Of a stretch of DNA of 64,000 nucleotides, positions 13,101 through 24,488 are shown piece after piece. The translations under genes were made by a program, and so were the position numbers. The notes under the pieces were generated by a model. That model was not told the origin of the DNA. It searched no databases and was given only the letters and a program-made list of their open reading frames with translations. The stretch comes from Mya arenaria (Eukaryota; Mollusca; Bivalvia; Myida; Myidae): contig NC_069124.1 of the NCBI RefSeq assembly GCF_026914265.1, positions 28,284,923 through 28,348,922 of the forward strand, given 5' to 3'. Position 1 is the stretch's first letter. Every line of letters starts with the position of its first letter.

Positions 13101-14501
13101 TGTGTGCAAATCACTTTTATACTTTTGGAACCCATGTGCACATCCACTTAAAAGTTTGTTTTCTGTATTGTTCACCAACAATGATGATATCTTTATGGTC
13201 TTAATGTGATCAAATATAAAAAAAAAAATGAAAAAATTATAAAACATACCAAGGTTATAAATATAATACTGGTTATAAAAAAAGAACAATAGAACATAAA
13301 AAAATATTTTGCTAATGCAGGGATCGAAGTCTGACACCGTATCTGTATATACAATGGTAGAAGAACTAAGAACAATGCTCCTGATAAGTTTTAATGTAAC
13401 TTAAAAAAAAAAAACCACAATTTAAAAAGGTCAACACCGAAAGAAAGTTGAATTAGGTTTGAATGCTTATTGTTATTGTATTGAAAAATGTTGTGGGTTG
13501 TTGAAAGAGGCTTAACAATCGTTATGGAATAAGTATGTTAAAACTAAACTTTTAAAATATACCTGATCCACTTTGTTCTCGGTGACCGTGATGAGGACAC
13601 TGTACTTCTGAACAGAGGCGAGGGCTTTCAGGAACTCAATCACCCATGTGTCCACAAATCGTGTCGTCGGCCACAGCAACCAGTCGATGATTCGCTGCAA
13701 CGCCGTCACCATGCTGTTGTTGTCGATGTTCGAGTCAGAAATCACGTTCCGCACCACTTTTGGTATTAGGGATGGAGGAATGTATGGAACCAACGAACCT
13801 AAGCATATCGAGGGCTCAACATCGCATGGCATCGATATGATTTTGAAGATCTCCTTTAATGAGTCTTGTAAACTTTGGGCATCAGGAGTGTCCCACATGT
13901 ACGCAAGCAGATTCGCCACAGTGTTCACACCTTTGATGTAATTCACAATCTCTGTTTCATGGTCAGGCGAACCACATAAACTTAGAGACCTTATCAGCTG
14001 TGTACAGAATGGAGATGCGAGATCTCCTTTTGGTATGCACTCTTTGAATTCTAACAAAAGGTCCGCAAATTTTGTCAAACAGTCTACATGTAGTTTTTCT
14101 CTAACATACCCGGTGGCTTTCGCTTCTATAACTGTACAATGATTTCTAAACATCGCAGAAGTCTGAAGAGCTTTTAAACTCTCTTTCAACAAAACTGGAA
14201 CCATTCCTCTATTGTCATGTGAAAATTTCTTAGAAAACAATGTCAACAAGAACTCCTTATTAAAGAACTCATCGAACTTGCTACCTTGACCCTTTGCCCA
14301 GGCTCTGAAAATATCGAGGCCATATGTTCGATATAGCTTTGAGTCACCCTCTAGCACCCAATGAGAAGTGAGGTCAAGCACGCCCAGGACAGTGGCCATT
14401 GACTGCTGACCAGCTCCCTGCGAAGCGATTTTCACCAGCAAGTCACGCTTGACCGAATCTGGATGGTCCGATGCCAAGATACCCTTCAGAATCGTCTCCA
14501 T
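1088..14501 (-). CDS. USP38: USP35/USP38-like ubiquitin carboxyl-terminal hydrolase, 5' two-thirds (five exons, 3' end beyond window)
   Basis: Deubiquitinase of peptidase family C19, expected to remove ubiquitin from protein substrates in nucleus or cytoplasm. Coding exons are 14501-13563, 10645-10544, 3546-3388, 1746-1553 and 1181-1088. Their phases (0, 0, 0, 2) join without a break and give about 495 residues. The long N-terminal helical region matches the USP35/38 pattern, with IPKG...FCTQLIRSL, IDWLLWP and VDTWVIEFLKALASVQK, then MLLSFQHSP and GFPELYDPVYELIK. The catalytic Cys box GLFNLGNTCYMNSIIQAL follows in the fourth exon, with the nucleophile Cys in NTCYMNS. The rest of the catalytic domain, including the His box, would lie left of position 1. 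The family assignment comes from remembered USP38 and USP35 sequences. The match looks slightly closer to USP38, but an invertebrate gene may be ancestral to both. One long and one decayed exon-derived repeat array sit in its introns. Confidence 0.9.
1553..1746 (-). CDS. USP38: USP38-like exon 'D' with catalytic cysteine box
   Basis: The acceptor tttttgtag precedes 1746. The frame opens with DFPKPSPDVIKF and continues through WTAHRDSS to GKTGLFNLGNTCYMNSII and QALYMCD. NTCYMNS contains the USP nucleophile Cys. The exon ends at 1553 after two bases of a codon, followed by GTAGAA. A different frame over the same stretch is also open for 74 codons but has no family similarity, so it is easy to miss the real frame. 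Confidence 0.9.
1860..2340. repeat. Dispersed 'gaccttgacc'-type repeat in intron
   Basis: Degenerate internal repeats of the type 'ggtcaag', 'tgaccatgagcttgatctt' and 'gaccttgagg', followed at 2280 by cagaccgaccgac. Similar low-complexity sequence recurs at 18903-19110 and 56440-56758. It has no coding content and its class is not identified. Confidence 0.4.
2640..3340 (-). repeat. Four to five decayed copies of the 3' part of USP exon C
   Basis: Sequence resembling the last roughly 110 bases of exon C plus its donor recurs at about 3256-3335, 3066-3165, 2886-2995 and 2748-2820, with a shorter remnant near 2640-2690. Each contains versions of 'gatgtgcagaagctcagct' and most contain 'ggtaccttaatgagctc', which is the donor boundary. 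Spacing is about 125-190 bp. The copies carry frameshifting indels and lack an acceptor, so they are not usable exons. Confidence 0.7.
3388..3546 (-). CDS. USP38: USP38-like exon 'C', 53 codons
   Basis: The acceptor tattttccag precedes 3546 and the donor AAG|GTACC follows 3388. The encoded segment includes LSRLAELLHILMYL and HAGFPELYDPVYELIK, matching the FPDLYEPI...AIK region of USP38. It is phase 0 at both ends. Diverged copies of its 3' 110 bases lie downstream in the intron. Confidence 0.88.
4020..6370. repeat. Intronic tandem repeat, about 400-440 bp unit, five copies
   Basis: Blocks containing 'gaatgtaaactatgaaa' (about 4163, 4601, 5026, 5762, 6092), 'tttgtttactgatgcaa' and 'aatcaatttgaaggaaac' recur in the same order. 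Spacing is about 330-440 bp once the inserted element at 5391-5725 is removed. Copies are diverged by substitutions and small indels. No coding potential was seen. Confidence 0.65.
5391..5725. mobile_element. MITE with GGGCCTAAAAA terminal inverted repeats
   Basis: It begins GGGCCTAAAAAAAAAAATTG and ends TTGTTTTTTTTAGGCC, with inner inverted segments (TTTGGTTAGGGTTTCATCC against GGGTAACCCGAACCAAA). It interrupts one copy of the surrounding tandem repeat: flanks aagctt and ttgcaag rebuild the 'aagcttgcaag' seen at 4125. A diverged relative lies at 15511-15754. There is no transposase inside. Confidence 0.6.
6371..7344. other. USP intron, nothing recognised
   Basis: AT-rich unique-looking sequence between the intronic satellite and the minisatellite. 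No coding exon, RNA gene or repeat was recognised. Confidence 0.4.
7345..10550 (-). repeat. 35-bp minisatellite of about 85 units, each containing the exon B splice donor
   Basis: Head-to-tail 35-bp units run from inside exon B (10550) to about 7345, broken once by a 166-bp element. On the minus strand a unit contains CCTTTCCACAAG followed by GTATGTTAACATGG and CCACATAAC. The first part equals the last 12 bases of exon B and the second its 5' splice site. Unit variants occur in blocks: 'cttgtgcaaagg' near 7555-7900, 'ccatatggaaa' near 7915-8460, then mixed three-unit blocks with a 105-bp period up to 10540. Most units contain the 10-bp palindrome ATGTTAACAT. I see this directly; the origin by slippage or unequal exchange is inferred. 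Confidence 0.93.
7389..7554. mobile_element. 166-bp MITE inserted in the minisatellite
   Basis: It begins CAGTCATCGAATTAGAC and ends TATTTCAACCACTG, an imperfect terminal inverted repeat. It is flanked by CCATGT on both sides, which duplicates the sequence of an uninterrupted array unit. A second copy of identical length lies at 60935-61100. The inside contains several 'caagccc' motifs and no open frame. Confidence 0.7.
10544..10645 (-). CDS. USP38: USP38-like exon 'B', 34 codons, whose 3' edge seeds the minisatellite
   Basis: The acceptor ttttcag-like tract (catttcag) precedes 10645. The exon reads IFQKLQFAPVSEPG...MLLSFQHSPDPFHK and ends at 10544 with CACAAG followed by GTATGT. The segment continues the USP38 alignment without a gap (human MLLSFQHSPEAFH). 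Its last 12 bases, CCTTTCCACAAG, and the following donor are the same sequence that recurs in each unit of the adjoining 35-bp array. Confidence 0.88.
10646..13562. other. USP intron between exons A and B
   Basis: About 2.9 kb, AT-rich. A partial repeat of the exon B 5' end ('gtttctggaatatct') occurs at 10720-10735. Otherwise no exon, RNA gene or element was recognised. Confidence 0.45.
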
Positions 14502-14525
14502 TTTATCTGGCTTCCCCTTCCGCAC
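13563..14525 (-). CDS. USP38: USP38-like exon 'A' with start codon
   Basis: A 3' splice site (ctgttgcag) precedes 14525, giving 24 bases of 5' UTR before an ATG at 14501-14499 in the context AAAATGG. The ATG starts METILKGILASDHPDSVKRD, which lines up with the USP38 N-terminus. I chose it over upstream TTG-initiated reading because the upstream sequence is intronic. The exon encodes 313 codons exactly and ends at 13563, ...ENKVDQ, followed by a GTATAT donor. No first non-coding exon was identified with confidence. Confidence 0.88.
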
Positions 14526-15510
14526 CTGCAACAGATCGAGGAGTATATCTTGAAATACAGTATATTTTAAAAGCAATAATTATTGAGGCTCGAAAAATAA
14601 AATGATTTACATTCCCTCTCTCCCTTTTTCTAAAACAGCTCCCAGAGTTTTTTTCCACTTTCAAGGGAATGGTCGCGGAGACATTTGATAGGAGAAAATG
14701 GTGATGTTTTGGAAAAATACTATAAAATGATTCATATAATGTTCAACTTGCTTTCAACAAACCTATTGACATAATTATGAATGGCACATTCCCTACATGT
14801 TAAGGGGTCAATGCTCCTCCTCCAAAAACATATCCTTTTTTTCCTTTACAGAGTATTTTTTTACCTGTGTAGGGGAAAAATTTATATTCTTTTTCAGGAG
14901 GGAAATGGAGCCGAAAAAACCCACCCCTTGCTCCAACCCATTGTTTCTAATAAGAAGGATAATATGATGATGAAGTATTGCCAAAAATCGATCATTTGAG
15001 GCTTAGAGGTTGCCGATAATTGATTGTGTTATCCTGAAATTGAGTATATATAGTTATATGGCTTAACTTTCAATGTCGATGTCTGTAATTGGGGCAATAC
15101 CTTTCTTGTTGTCTTTGAAAATCCAAGATAGCAAATTTGATGTCAAAATATAAAACTAAACACTATATCAATAGTACAATTTATTTCAAATTTAGCTAAA
15201 AAAAACCAAGATCTTTTTGAACATGCAATTATCTTCAAACAAACAATTAAAAACACAACATCGCACAAGTAATTGTCCCTTAAACTTGTTAACATTTAAA
15301 TGCGGCTCGTTATTTTTTAACTTCAATAACACAATTGAAAATTGCTTCAAACGGCATTATCTATTATTTTCATACAATTGATAAAAAATGATTTTTTAAG
15401 AACTATTATTCCCTATTGTAAGACGTACATTTCTAATTTGTATAATTTCTGTTTCTGAATGTAATCATAAGTGACAATCTGAAATCACCATACACAGTAA
15501 TGTTGATTTA
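14526..15510. other. Upstream of USP coding exon, nothing recognised
   Basis: AT-rich sequence immediately 5' of the USP coding exon on the minus strand, probably a 5' UTR intron because a clear acceptor ends at 14526. No promoter or further exon was recognised. Confidence 0.4.
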
Positions 15511-15754
15511 AGGCCTAAAAAAACATACATTTGGTTTGAGTTACCCAACCCTGCCTTTTTTTAGGTGTGTTTTAACATGTAGTTTTAAAAACCATTAATA
15601 CAGAAGATTACTAATAATTTAACACACCATTCTCCAATTATGAAAATAGCATGAATTCTTATAAAATTAAATCCTATTAAAAAAAAATACTGATAACGTA
15701 CAGTTTTTAAAAAGAATGTTAATTACCCTTAAACCAAACCATTTTTTTTCGGCC
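15511..15754. mobile_element. Diverged MITE related to 5391-5725
   Basis: It begins AGGCCTAAAAAAACATAC, continues with 'tttggtttgagttaccc', and ends 'aaaccaaaccattttttttcggcc' (terminal 24 bases at 15731-15754). This is the same terminal pattern as the intronic MITE, with many substitutions. Confidence 0.5.
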
Positions 15755-16442
15755 AATAACAAATAATCTGTTTTTACCCAACATTGAAATTACTACTCAA
15801 TTCTCAGATATATATACCTACAGACTAAATACTTACATATGAAAAGGACATTTCTGCTTGAGAAGTGCAGACTAAATACTTACATAACTAAAGGACAATT
15901 TCCCCCTTGAAAAGTGCATATAGAATTTAATTTCATTTTCAGTAAAATACGGAAGTGTCATTCTAATGCAATAACTACATAATTATACAAGATAATGTTT
16001 TGCAATGTTAAAATTCCCAATATAATCCCAAATTGCTCATATTAATGCTCATAAATATTGAAAAACCGCAATGAATGCCTGCATGACAGATACTGCATTA
16101 ATATATGCTAAATACAAACAAATGGGAAATGACACTTAAATATTTTCTTCTGAATATAACATTTCATGTTTTTACCCCAGAACAATAATCATATTAAATT
16201 TAACAGCCTGGAATAAAGCTGACGTCACATTAGACAGTATAATCTTTCAAATCTAATATGCAAAAACAAATGCCGTAAAACCAGGGGTTGCTAAATGGTG
16301 ACTTAAGTATCTGTCTGCTTTTATTTATGATTTGTTACAACATAAAATCTAAAGACAGAAAGTTCATGTCCTTGCAAGTACAGACTCACTACTAGTACTC
16401 CTGCTTTGGTGTCATTATGACCTGTACAAAGTTTAGTGACAC

Positions 16443-16656
16443 TTAAAGGGACTATACACCAGATTTGCACCAAAAAAACGTTTTTTCTGTAAGGAATCTC
16501 GCAGGACAATTATTTAATCAAATGTTTTACTCTTTGATATCATAACTGTAAAAAAAATAAAAAAAGGGAAAAAAAATTGAGTTGGAGAATGGGTTCGAAC
16601 CAGTGCATGTCGCCAAAATTACTGTCCAGTGTTGTATCCATTGTGATACGAAGGAT
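16443..16656 (-). mobile_element. tRNA-derived SINE-like element
   Basis: On the minus strand an A-box-like TATCACAATGGATACAAC (16648-16631) is followed by a perfect B box GGTTCGAACC (16601-16592). A-rich and T-rich tracts and 'ctggtgtatagtcccttt' follow toward 16443. The spacing fits a polymerase III promoter. The head cannot be folded into an intact tRNA by eye, so I call it SINE-like and not a tRNA gene. Confidence 0.5.
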
Positions 16657-17457
16657 TTCTATTATCACTTGGAATATTTAAGCGATATACCTAACTTGGT
16701 AACATAACATGTTATAACATTGACTGGCCAATCGTATAAGAATGAATTCTACTAGGTATACATACCTTTTTTAATGGAAAAATACAAAAAAAATGCGAAA
16801 CATAAATTAATTGTAAACTATGTGGTACTTCAGTTAGTAAGTTTCAATGCATTCAGTACACATCGTTACCAAGATTATGTCAGTTTTCAACCATTTACTT
16901 TATTTTTGCTATTTCATCATACGGTGTATTAGCCCCTTTAACCTTAAACTTCTATTTTTTCTTCAGAATTATCAAAGGGGTCATTCCTACTTAAATGATC
17001 TAGCATAAAACATCTATTTTGAACTTATTTTTAAATGCAGTTTAAAAATGTCAGAAATCTCAAAAGGCCTAAATTAATTAATTGGCTCAAGTTAAAAAAA
17101 CTCGGATTTTGGCAGGATTGATGGGTAAGAAAACACATGCCAAAAAAAAGCTTATCAAACAGATTCAATGTAAACCTGCAGCCTGCATGCAGATAACAAT
17201 CCAATCTTACAATGACAACAAGAATTATCACCTGAATATGAACCTAGTTGAAGAAATTTGTTTAAGTTTCCAGAAGTATCCAAAAAAAATCTCAACCCCT
17301 GATGAATGTGTTGAGATTTTCACCATTACTGTTTTCTGAGGTATTGATTTCAAATTTCATACACATTTTGACTGTGCTTTATTCTTTATAAAATGACGAC
17401 AATGACGATGACAGCAATGATTATGATGATCAAACTGCATGCCTTATTTCACAGATG

Positions 17458-17791
17458 TTAAAGCTGCACTCTCACAGATTCACCATTTTTACAACTTTTT
17501 TTATTTTTTGTCTTGGAATGAGCAAATTTTTGCGTAAATATCTACAAACCAATGATATAAGATTGCTGACAAAATACCAGATCATAGATTATTAAATTAA
17601 TGTACTAACGGTTTAAGAAAAATGCATAAGTTACATCAATTTTTTAACTTGAATATAAAAATCTGCGATCTAATTTTTTGTCAGCAGTCTTATTCAACTG
17701 GATTCAATGGATTTTCGAAAAACATTGGCTTGTTCCAAGACAAAAAATAAATAAGTTGTCAAACGTTCAATTTGTGAGAGTGCAGCTTTAA
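17458..17791. mobile_element. MITE with TTAA-AGCTGCACTCTCAC termini
   Basis: It starts TTAAAGCTGCACTCTCACAG and ends TGTGAGAGTGCAGCTTTAA, a clear terminal inverted repeat. Inside are conserved blocks 'ttttgtcttggaatgagcaa' and 'ttgcgtaaatatctacaaacc' shared with the copy at 35254-35519. Both copies are flanked by TTAA on each side, which would fit a TTAA target-site duplication. Confidence 0.7.
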
Positions 17792-20700
17792 AGTTATATG
17801 TATAGTATGTCCTTATTTTTATACAGTAGACCTTAGGAACATTATATTAACTTTATCAATGCCATTTCACCAACATTGGGCATTCAAGGAGCATACAACA
17901 TTCCTGCAGTGATACTTCTTTACAATTTAAGCAGGTAGTGGAGTGGGGGTAGTTGTCACATCCAGTGATAGCTCAAGTTGCAAAAAGTGGTTTAGTTAAT
18001 CGTAATGTTTACAACAGCAACAAGAGAATGTTAATGTCAAGGTACCTTAGTTTATCAATCAAAATTGAACAGACAGTATTGAATATTCTCTAATATTTGA
18101 CTTGATCGGCAGTCTGTTTATTGATTTTCATACCTTCGCATGTGAACAATTTTGACAGTGAAGATATCAAAATAAGCAAAAACAAACATCTTCTAAAGGT
18201 TAACAATCAAAAGATTTGCAAAGTCAATATCGTTATCTATTTTGGATTTTAACGAAATGCTTTAGCTAAAACAAACGTGTTCCATTGAATACAAGAAAAT
18301 GACCCAAATATTTCATCATACCCCCGCCAGAGTACAATTTAAGATAACTGTCAGTTATCTGGTTTGTTTATCATTATATTAAAGCAAAAAGTATGTATTC
18401 TGCATTGAATGCACTTCACATACCAACTCAACTAGTCCTGTAAATAATACTAACGCTTATCATGGAATGTTCGCCTTGCACCACATTCAACCCATGCACC
18501 CCTGATATACTTGATCGTGAAACTTAAAAAGTATGATGTCATTGCCCAATATAATAATTGACTTGGTCACGTAAACCAATTACCAAAATAGAACTTGCAC
18601 AAAATAATTGGTTCGATCTGATTGGATAGTTTGAAGCAAAAAGGCCGAAAATTGCACCAGTTCGCAAACAATTATGAAAATTAGGAGTTGATCATCGGGG
18701 ATCAAGGGATGTGTTTCACTGACTGGTGTTATATTTATGACTAATACAACAGCATCATTGTTATTATAGTTATCAGCCAATCAAGTGCCTGCCAATCCCA
18801 AGAAGGCAAATTCAAATTTTGTAGCAGACATCAAAAATATTTCTAACATTTCTAGGCTAAAATGTAAGTTAATATTGTCATAGATTAAATGACCTACATA
18901 CTTTTTTCAAATTTATTAACACTGACCTTGACCTTCCTAAATGCAACACCATGGAAGTCCTACATAAACACTTCCTACGTACCAAGTTTGGTCACAATAT
19001 GTTAACCCTAACTAAAGTTATTCAGTTACCAACCGTTTTTCTATTTTTATTTACAATGACCTTGACCCTAAATTTTTGGCCAAAATGCAATCCCATGGAA
19101 AGTCTCCATAAATTGTTCCTTAATTGCCTCTATTTCTCTTTTTAAAAGCTTAGTTCAAATGATGCAAATAAAGGTCAAGCCACGCCTGGTCAATGATTTA
19201 AGATGGTATACAAGCATGTGCTATAAATAATTAAATCAAATCCCGTTCTTGGTCCACTAATGCCATGGTCGAAAGACAACAAGCACCATGTGAATTGGTT
19301 GCAGGCAAACAGAATAGAATAATCCAAGGAAGAAGACATCCAACATCAAATGCGTATTAATTAATACACATGCAACTATAATAAATTTATGATCAAACGA
19401 AAGGGCCTTTTAGCAAATACCAACGCTAGGTGTCTGCATGTTCTTGTTTTTCCAGTCAAACAATCGAAGCCTGGGTTATGCACCTCCTCCTATACATGCG
19501 CATATTTTCCCTGGCAACATGTGTACCAAGTTTGGTTTTATAACTTGAATGGTTTTGAATGTTTCTTTAGTAAATTGAAGGGCATTGAAACAGAACAAGG
19601 ACTTATGAAAGAAGGTCAAAATACTTCTGTACTTAATTCTATACCGTTTAACAACTGAGTTACAGAACCAATTAGATCTCTTATTTTTCATTTTATTTTT
19701 TTTTGTCTTACCTTTTTAAGGAACATTGCAGCAATTATCCTGATAATCATTTTCATTGCAGATTTTTTTAAGAGCTATTTAAATGAGGACGTTGCTACCA
19801 AAATCACGCAGCTGCGATTATATAAATTAATAGCTTAGAATGAAGAAATAATAAAGAATGTCATGAAAGACAACATCCTTAAATTACTTTTTTTCCTGGA
19901 AAAACAGACCATCCTACTTGTATCAAAATACATGTAGTATATCATTTTATATATTGTATCCATACCGTAATTATCATTATTTGGGCTATCATATTTTTTT
20001 TTTATATATATACAATCCAAATTAAACGGAAAAAAAATAATTGCACAAAAAAAGACAATTGTCTGAATCCCAGTTAAAGTTTATAAATAGGGTTGGTATA
20101 TTTGTTTAAATTATATGTACTCGATCATAAACAGATATGATTCAAACTGGAAAACCATTATGTGGTATTTTTTAACAAGGAAACACAGATGAGACAGCAG
20201 CATGGTTGTTGCCTTTATTATTATTATCATACAAAATTATGTATAATCAGCCTCGTATTAGCTCCCAATGACAATATATAGGCTTGTTTTGAGGAAATAC
20301 TGTGTTTGTCAATTTTTGGATCATCTGGTGTCTTGTCCCTTTAAAGGAAATCAGAAAAATTGCAAAAACAAGAGTGTATTAGTCTTATTCAGTATTATCC
20401 AGCTGTGATTATGCGTGCATTAAGACTTAAAAATGTCCATTATTATAATAACTAATGGCAACGGCATTAAAAAAATATCATTTGCAACATTTATACCTTG
20501 TAATGATTGCCCATTAAAAAACATGGGGTGAATTTAAATGACATTATTTACATTCCTTAGTGAATAGTCTCTAATTATACTATAATTAAAAATTACAGTT
20601 TTTCATTTATTAATTCATATAATGTTCAACTTCGCTGCATTCACTCAATTCACATGTTGATGTTCATCTGAAATTACACTAATTTACAAGAGGTATTCAT

Positions 20701-20837
20701 GTCATAAATAATTACCTTTCATTATCATGGGTGGATTGTTTAAACATTCAGGTTATCATTTAATATGACAAACATAGGATTTCCAAACAGTGGATTTCGA
20801 AATATGCATTGACCATTTGGTAATTGGAGCTATCTTA
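17792..20837. other. Intergenic or intronic sequence, mostly unrecognised
   Basis: AT-rich. It includes a repeat at 18903-19110 with 'gaccttgacc' motifs and 'gtaccaagtttggtcaca', a family also seen at 56440-56758. No exon or RNA gene was recognised. Confidence 0.4.
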
Positions 20838-21162
20838 TGCACCAGTCAATTGTAACCACGGCTCCCCCAGGTCCGGGGAATAGCCGTGACTTTGACTTTC
20901 GGCCCAGCCAAGCCCGGGTAAAATCCCTGCCCTGCTGGGACAAACTGCTGGTAAAATCCCCGCCAAATGCACCTGCACCCCAGAGACCCTAGGCAAGGAC
21001 CATTCCCCGCTATTTTATTGCGCATAGACAAAACCACCGTATTCACCCGGCGCTGCGAGGCCACCTGAATGGTAATAACATGGCCCATTTCCACCGCTAT
21101 CCCTGGTATACCCCCGGACCTGGGGGTGGTGGGGGGGGGGGCGGTTACAATTGACTGGTGCA
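20838..21162. mobile_element. TIR element 1, TGCACCAGTCAATTGTAACC family
   Basis: It begins TGCACCAGTCAATTGTAACC and ends GGTTACAATTGACTGGTGCA, near-perfect 20-bp terminal inverted repeats, and is flanked by TTA on both sides. The subterminal sequences are also inverted ('aggtccggggaatag' against 'ctatccctggta...ggacctggggg'). The GC-rich interior contrasts with its surroundings. It has no transposase and is read as a non-autonomous DNA element. Open frames inside it are not genes. Confidence 0.8.
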
Positions 21163-21450
21163 TTAGCAACTGCACCGTACAACAAAAATGACAAAATATC
21201 ATATGATCAGGAATTTTAATTGCATATTTAAAATTTAATCAGCGTCAAAAATCAAATTGAAAATTGAACTTGCTTAATGAAATATGCTGTCCCTAAACTA
21301 ACCAATTAAGCTCTGAGTTTTAAAATAAGCAGTATTACTTTATCATGCGGAAAAAATTATTTGTAAACTAGCAATCGTACAATAAGAGTGCTCATATTTG
21401 ATATTGACAAATAAATATTCCCAAAATTCACCAATAATACACTGCAGTCG

Positions 21451-21485
21451 AATCATCATCATCATCTTCATCATTATCCCCATCG

Positions 21486-21521
<36 letters not shown>
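21451..21521. repeat. (ATC)n microsatellite
   Basis: An interrupted run of ATC/TCA triplets. The poly-methionine reading on the minus strand is an artefact of this repeat. Confidence 0.9.
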
Positions 21522-21522
<1 letters not shown>

Positions 21523-22178
21523 GATCAAAAATCACACCCACTGATTTTTGCATATAGGTGAACAAAATACCCTCCCTGTCATATAAATATTCACTTTTAT
21601 TTGCCATTTTCGACGGTTATTTACCATACCTATATTACCATACCTTTAATTTAAAAGGTATAATATATCATTTTATTACATTTTACAACAATTTTACTCT
21701 GTAAAAAGAGAGTTTAAAAGCAAAATATTACACTCTAATATTATACCACACATTTGTTCTGGTGGTAGGACTATTACCTTTCAGACCTTTAATAGCAAAA
21801 ATGCTAACAAAATTTATCTGAAATGGGTCTAATTAAGATGCAAGTGCACTTTTCAATTAACCAGATAAACATTAACCTGTCACACTGCCATAATTCGGAG
21901 ATATAATCTAGTTTTAAATTAATGCATTCCTGGGGTGTCTTGTCCGTTTTCAGAGCATGTAGGTCACCAGGTTATTTTCACACCCTTTTAAAGTAAACAC
22001 CCTCAGGCTTAACTGCTTACATTGTATATGAACCAAAATCAGACAACTCAAATGGTTTGTCTATTTAAAGATATTCAACCTTGATAGTGTTTTCTTCTTC
22101 ACATTGTATTATTTAACTCCTATATCAGAATTGTAACAAGTAGGCAGAGCTTATGAGTGTACTATTAAAGTTGTATGC

Positions 22179-22244
<66 letters not shown>

Positions 22245-24300
22245 GCTAGCTAGTTATTGAACATTATCATTGAAAAAAAAGGCATGAGGCAGGGGAGACA
22301 ACTCTTTTTCCAATGAATTCCCATTTTACAATGAAATATTGACTTTAATAGCCCTGTAGGGGTATGTGTCAGTACCCTCCATGATCAAGTCGTCTTGACT
22401 GCTGACAAATGTTAATGAACTGTCAAGGCAGACCCTCTTTTAAATTCCTGCTTTAGCAACAGGAAAGCACCTGGTTACCTTACGGAACCAATGAAACTGC
22501 CTCATTAATTATTCATGATTACTATATTTTCCAAGTCAAATCGCCAACAGTACACAACAAAGCATAGCATAGTAGTATATCTGGGTATTTGACAATGTTA
22601 CAGGGGATGAGTGATAGTTCTTATTCCCACGTGAGAATAAGGAGCAAAATCATGGGTATAATGCTGAATACATTTGTCAGTTACCAGACTAACCAGAGTA
22701 CCATGCCGAAAGTGGCATCCTATATGATTGTAATCTTTTTGAGTTTGATATAAGTATCATACAAACATCCAAACATCAAGTACATTGGCCTTCAACACAC
22801 TAATCTGAGACTGAGGTTAAGATTTTACACCTCTGAGGAATGATAACAGACTAAAAATCTTAATCCAGAAAATGCAGACCAAAAGCTGAGGGTTAAGGGG
22901 TTTAGATTCTAGGGGCATGTTTCAATAAGATATCTTTAAACCTTACACTGCTCTAGAGCGAGTGCAAAATTACTGTATGGAAGACAGTATTCGGTGAGGG
23001 GCGGAGTTACGTCCGCTACCCACGGTGCCATTTTGTGCCTGTGCACTATATCACAAGTTCAATAAATATGGCGCAAGTGAATGTTTTCAATGGCGAGGAT
23101 GCTTTTGACCTAAGTTCAACTGTAAAGTAAAACGGTTAGAATCTATGCAATAAATGTTCGTACGATATTTTCATTCAAACAATGGTTACATCAAAAACAG
23201 AGTTACGCCTCGAAAGATCTTAATATTTATGCAAAAAGCTACAGAAACAAGCTCTGAGTAGCAAAAAGATATCTGTCCCGGGGGGGAGCCTGTTCAGATA
23301 AGATATCTTAGTTGTAAACCTTACACTGCATTTAAGACTGCTTGGGGACACACGTCACCTGTGGAGTTATGTGCAGAATCTATGCTATAAATTTATTGTC
23401 CTCGTTTTATTGAAACCCTGAGTTTACACGAAAGATGGGGTAATGCCTAGAAATTTATGATCTTAAGCCTTTATACTTATAATCTTCATTGAAATGTGGC
23501 ACCATGCCTGGTTGAAATTGTTTCCAAAATAGCTTATGAGCATTTTAGGATATCTTTTTTATCTTTAATCCAGACATCCCGTCAAAAGGAAACTTTACAC
23601 CTGTACAATAATCTGAAATTGAAAGCTCTTGATTTATGATGACTTCCGCTCTGATCATCCCTGACAGTGACCTCACAGAGTAAAATCAACGCCCCATGCA
23701 GAGAACAGAATAACACATTGTCTGAATGACAGAAGGTATACAATTCCTCTTACGGTTCTAATATCAGCACGAATTACTTAATACTGTACTAGTACCCAAA
23801 TTAAATTTACTTAGTCACAAATCCAATCTTGGGTAAACAGTGCCCAAAATTGCCCAAAGGTTTATTTTTTAACAGACAGGCAAATAAAAGGAAACAGCTT
23901 GTCACATTTGTTTTCTGAAGTTGTTTTCGTAAGGTGAATTTTTTTTACGAGATAACATGTTACATCCCTGTTTGCACAAAGTACAGATTTCAAAAAACAA
24001 CAACCGCAAAACAAGACAAAGGTATTAAAAAGAGTTTTACACCTGACCAGAATAATTAACATGAATTGCTAGAAGCATAAAACTAAAGTCTGATGCAAAG
24101 ATTCTTATATCAAGAAATGATGATTGTAATTTTCCATTACATGTAAATCAAAAACATTTTCTTTAAAATTAAGGTTTGGTGTCTTTAAACTGGATCTTGT
24201 AAAGATTGAAAAATGTTTGAATGTTTTTGTTTTTTATTAATAATTGTTTTTGTATGATTTTTCAAGAATCCACAGAAATTTTTGAGACATGCAGTCAAAA
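21522..24300. other. Non-coding stretch with a long (AT)n tract
   Basis: An (AT)n dinucleotide run of about 60 bp lies at 22181-22241. Two weakly similar blocks around 22920-23240 and 23290-23480 share 'agatatctt', 'aaccttacactgc' and 'cgaaagat'. No gene was recognised. Confidence 0.45.
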
Positions 24301-24329
24301 TAAATGATGTTAACATCGATCTCTTGTCA

Positions 24330-24480
24330 TGTGCAGCATGTGTCACAGGCTGAGAAAAATGTTCATCCAGACCGGCTGGGCTCGTATCATGGACCCCTTG
24401 CTAACAGAGAGAGAGAGAGAGTGCTCTACAGACTCAGAGCTACAGGGCCGCTTACACACCAATTCAACAACTGTATAGGT
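24330..24480 (-). mobile_element. tRNA-derived SINE head with (GA)n, diverged copy
   Basis: Similar to the element at 24893-25150 in 'cagacc', 'ggacccctt', 'gtgctctac...gactcagagctac' and 'gggccgcttacacacc', with an (AG)n expansion at about 24411-24420 inside. On the minus strand this resembles a tRNA A box region. Confidence 0.45.
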
Positions 24481-24488
24481 AACAATAC

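Noticed and set aside
13648-13941. 97-codon frame on the plus strand
   Set aside because: It is antisense to the USP38-like exon, which has clear protein similarity.
20846-21202. 118-codon frame, and similar frames at 31025-31354, 48815-49213, 48927-49181, 52284-52709 and 52396-52650
   Set aside because: All lie within the TIR element family and arise from its GC-rich sequence; no transposase motif and no coding context.
21343-21528. Poly-methionine frame
   Set aside because: Produced by the (ATC)n microsatellite.
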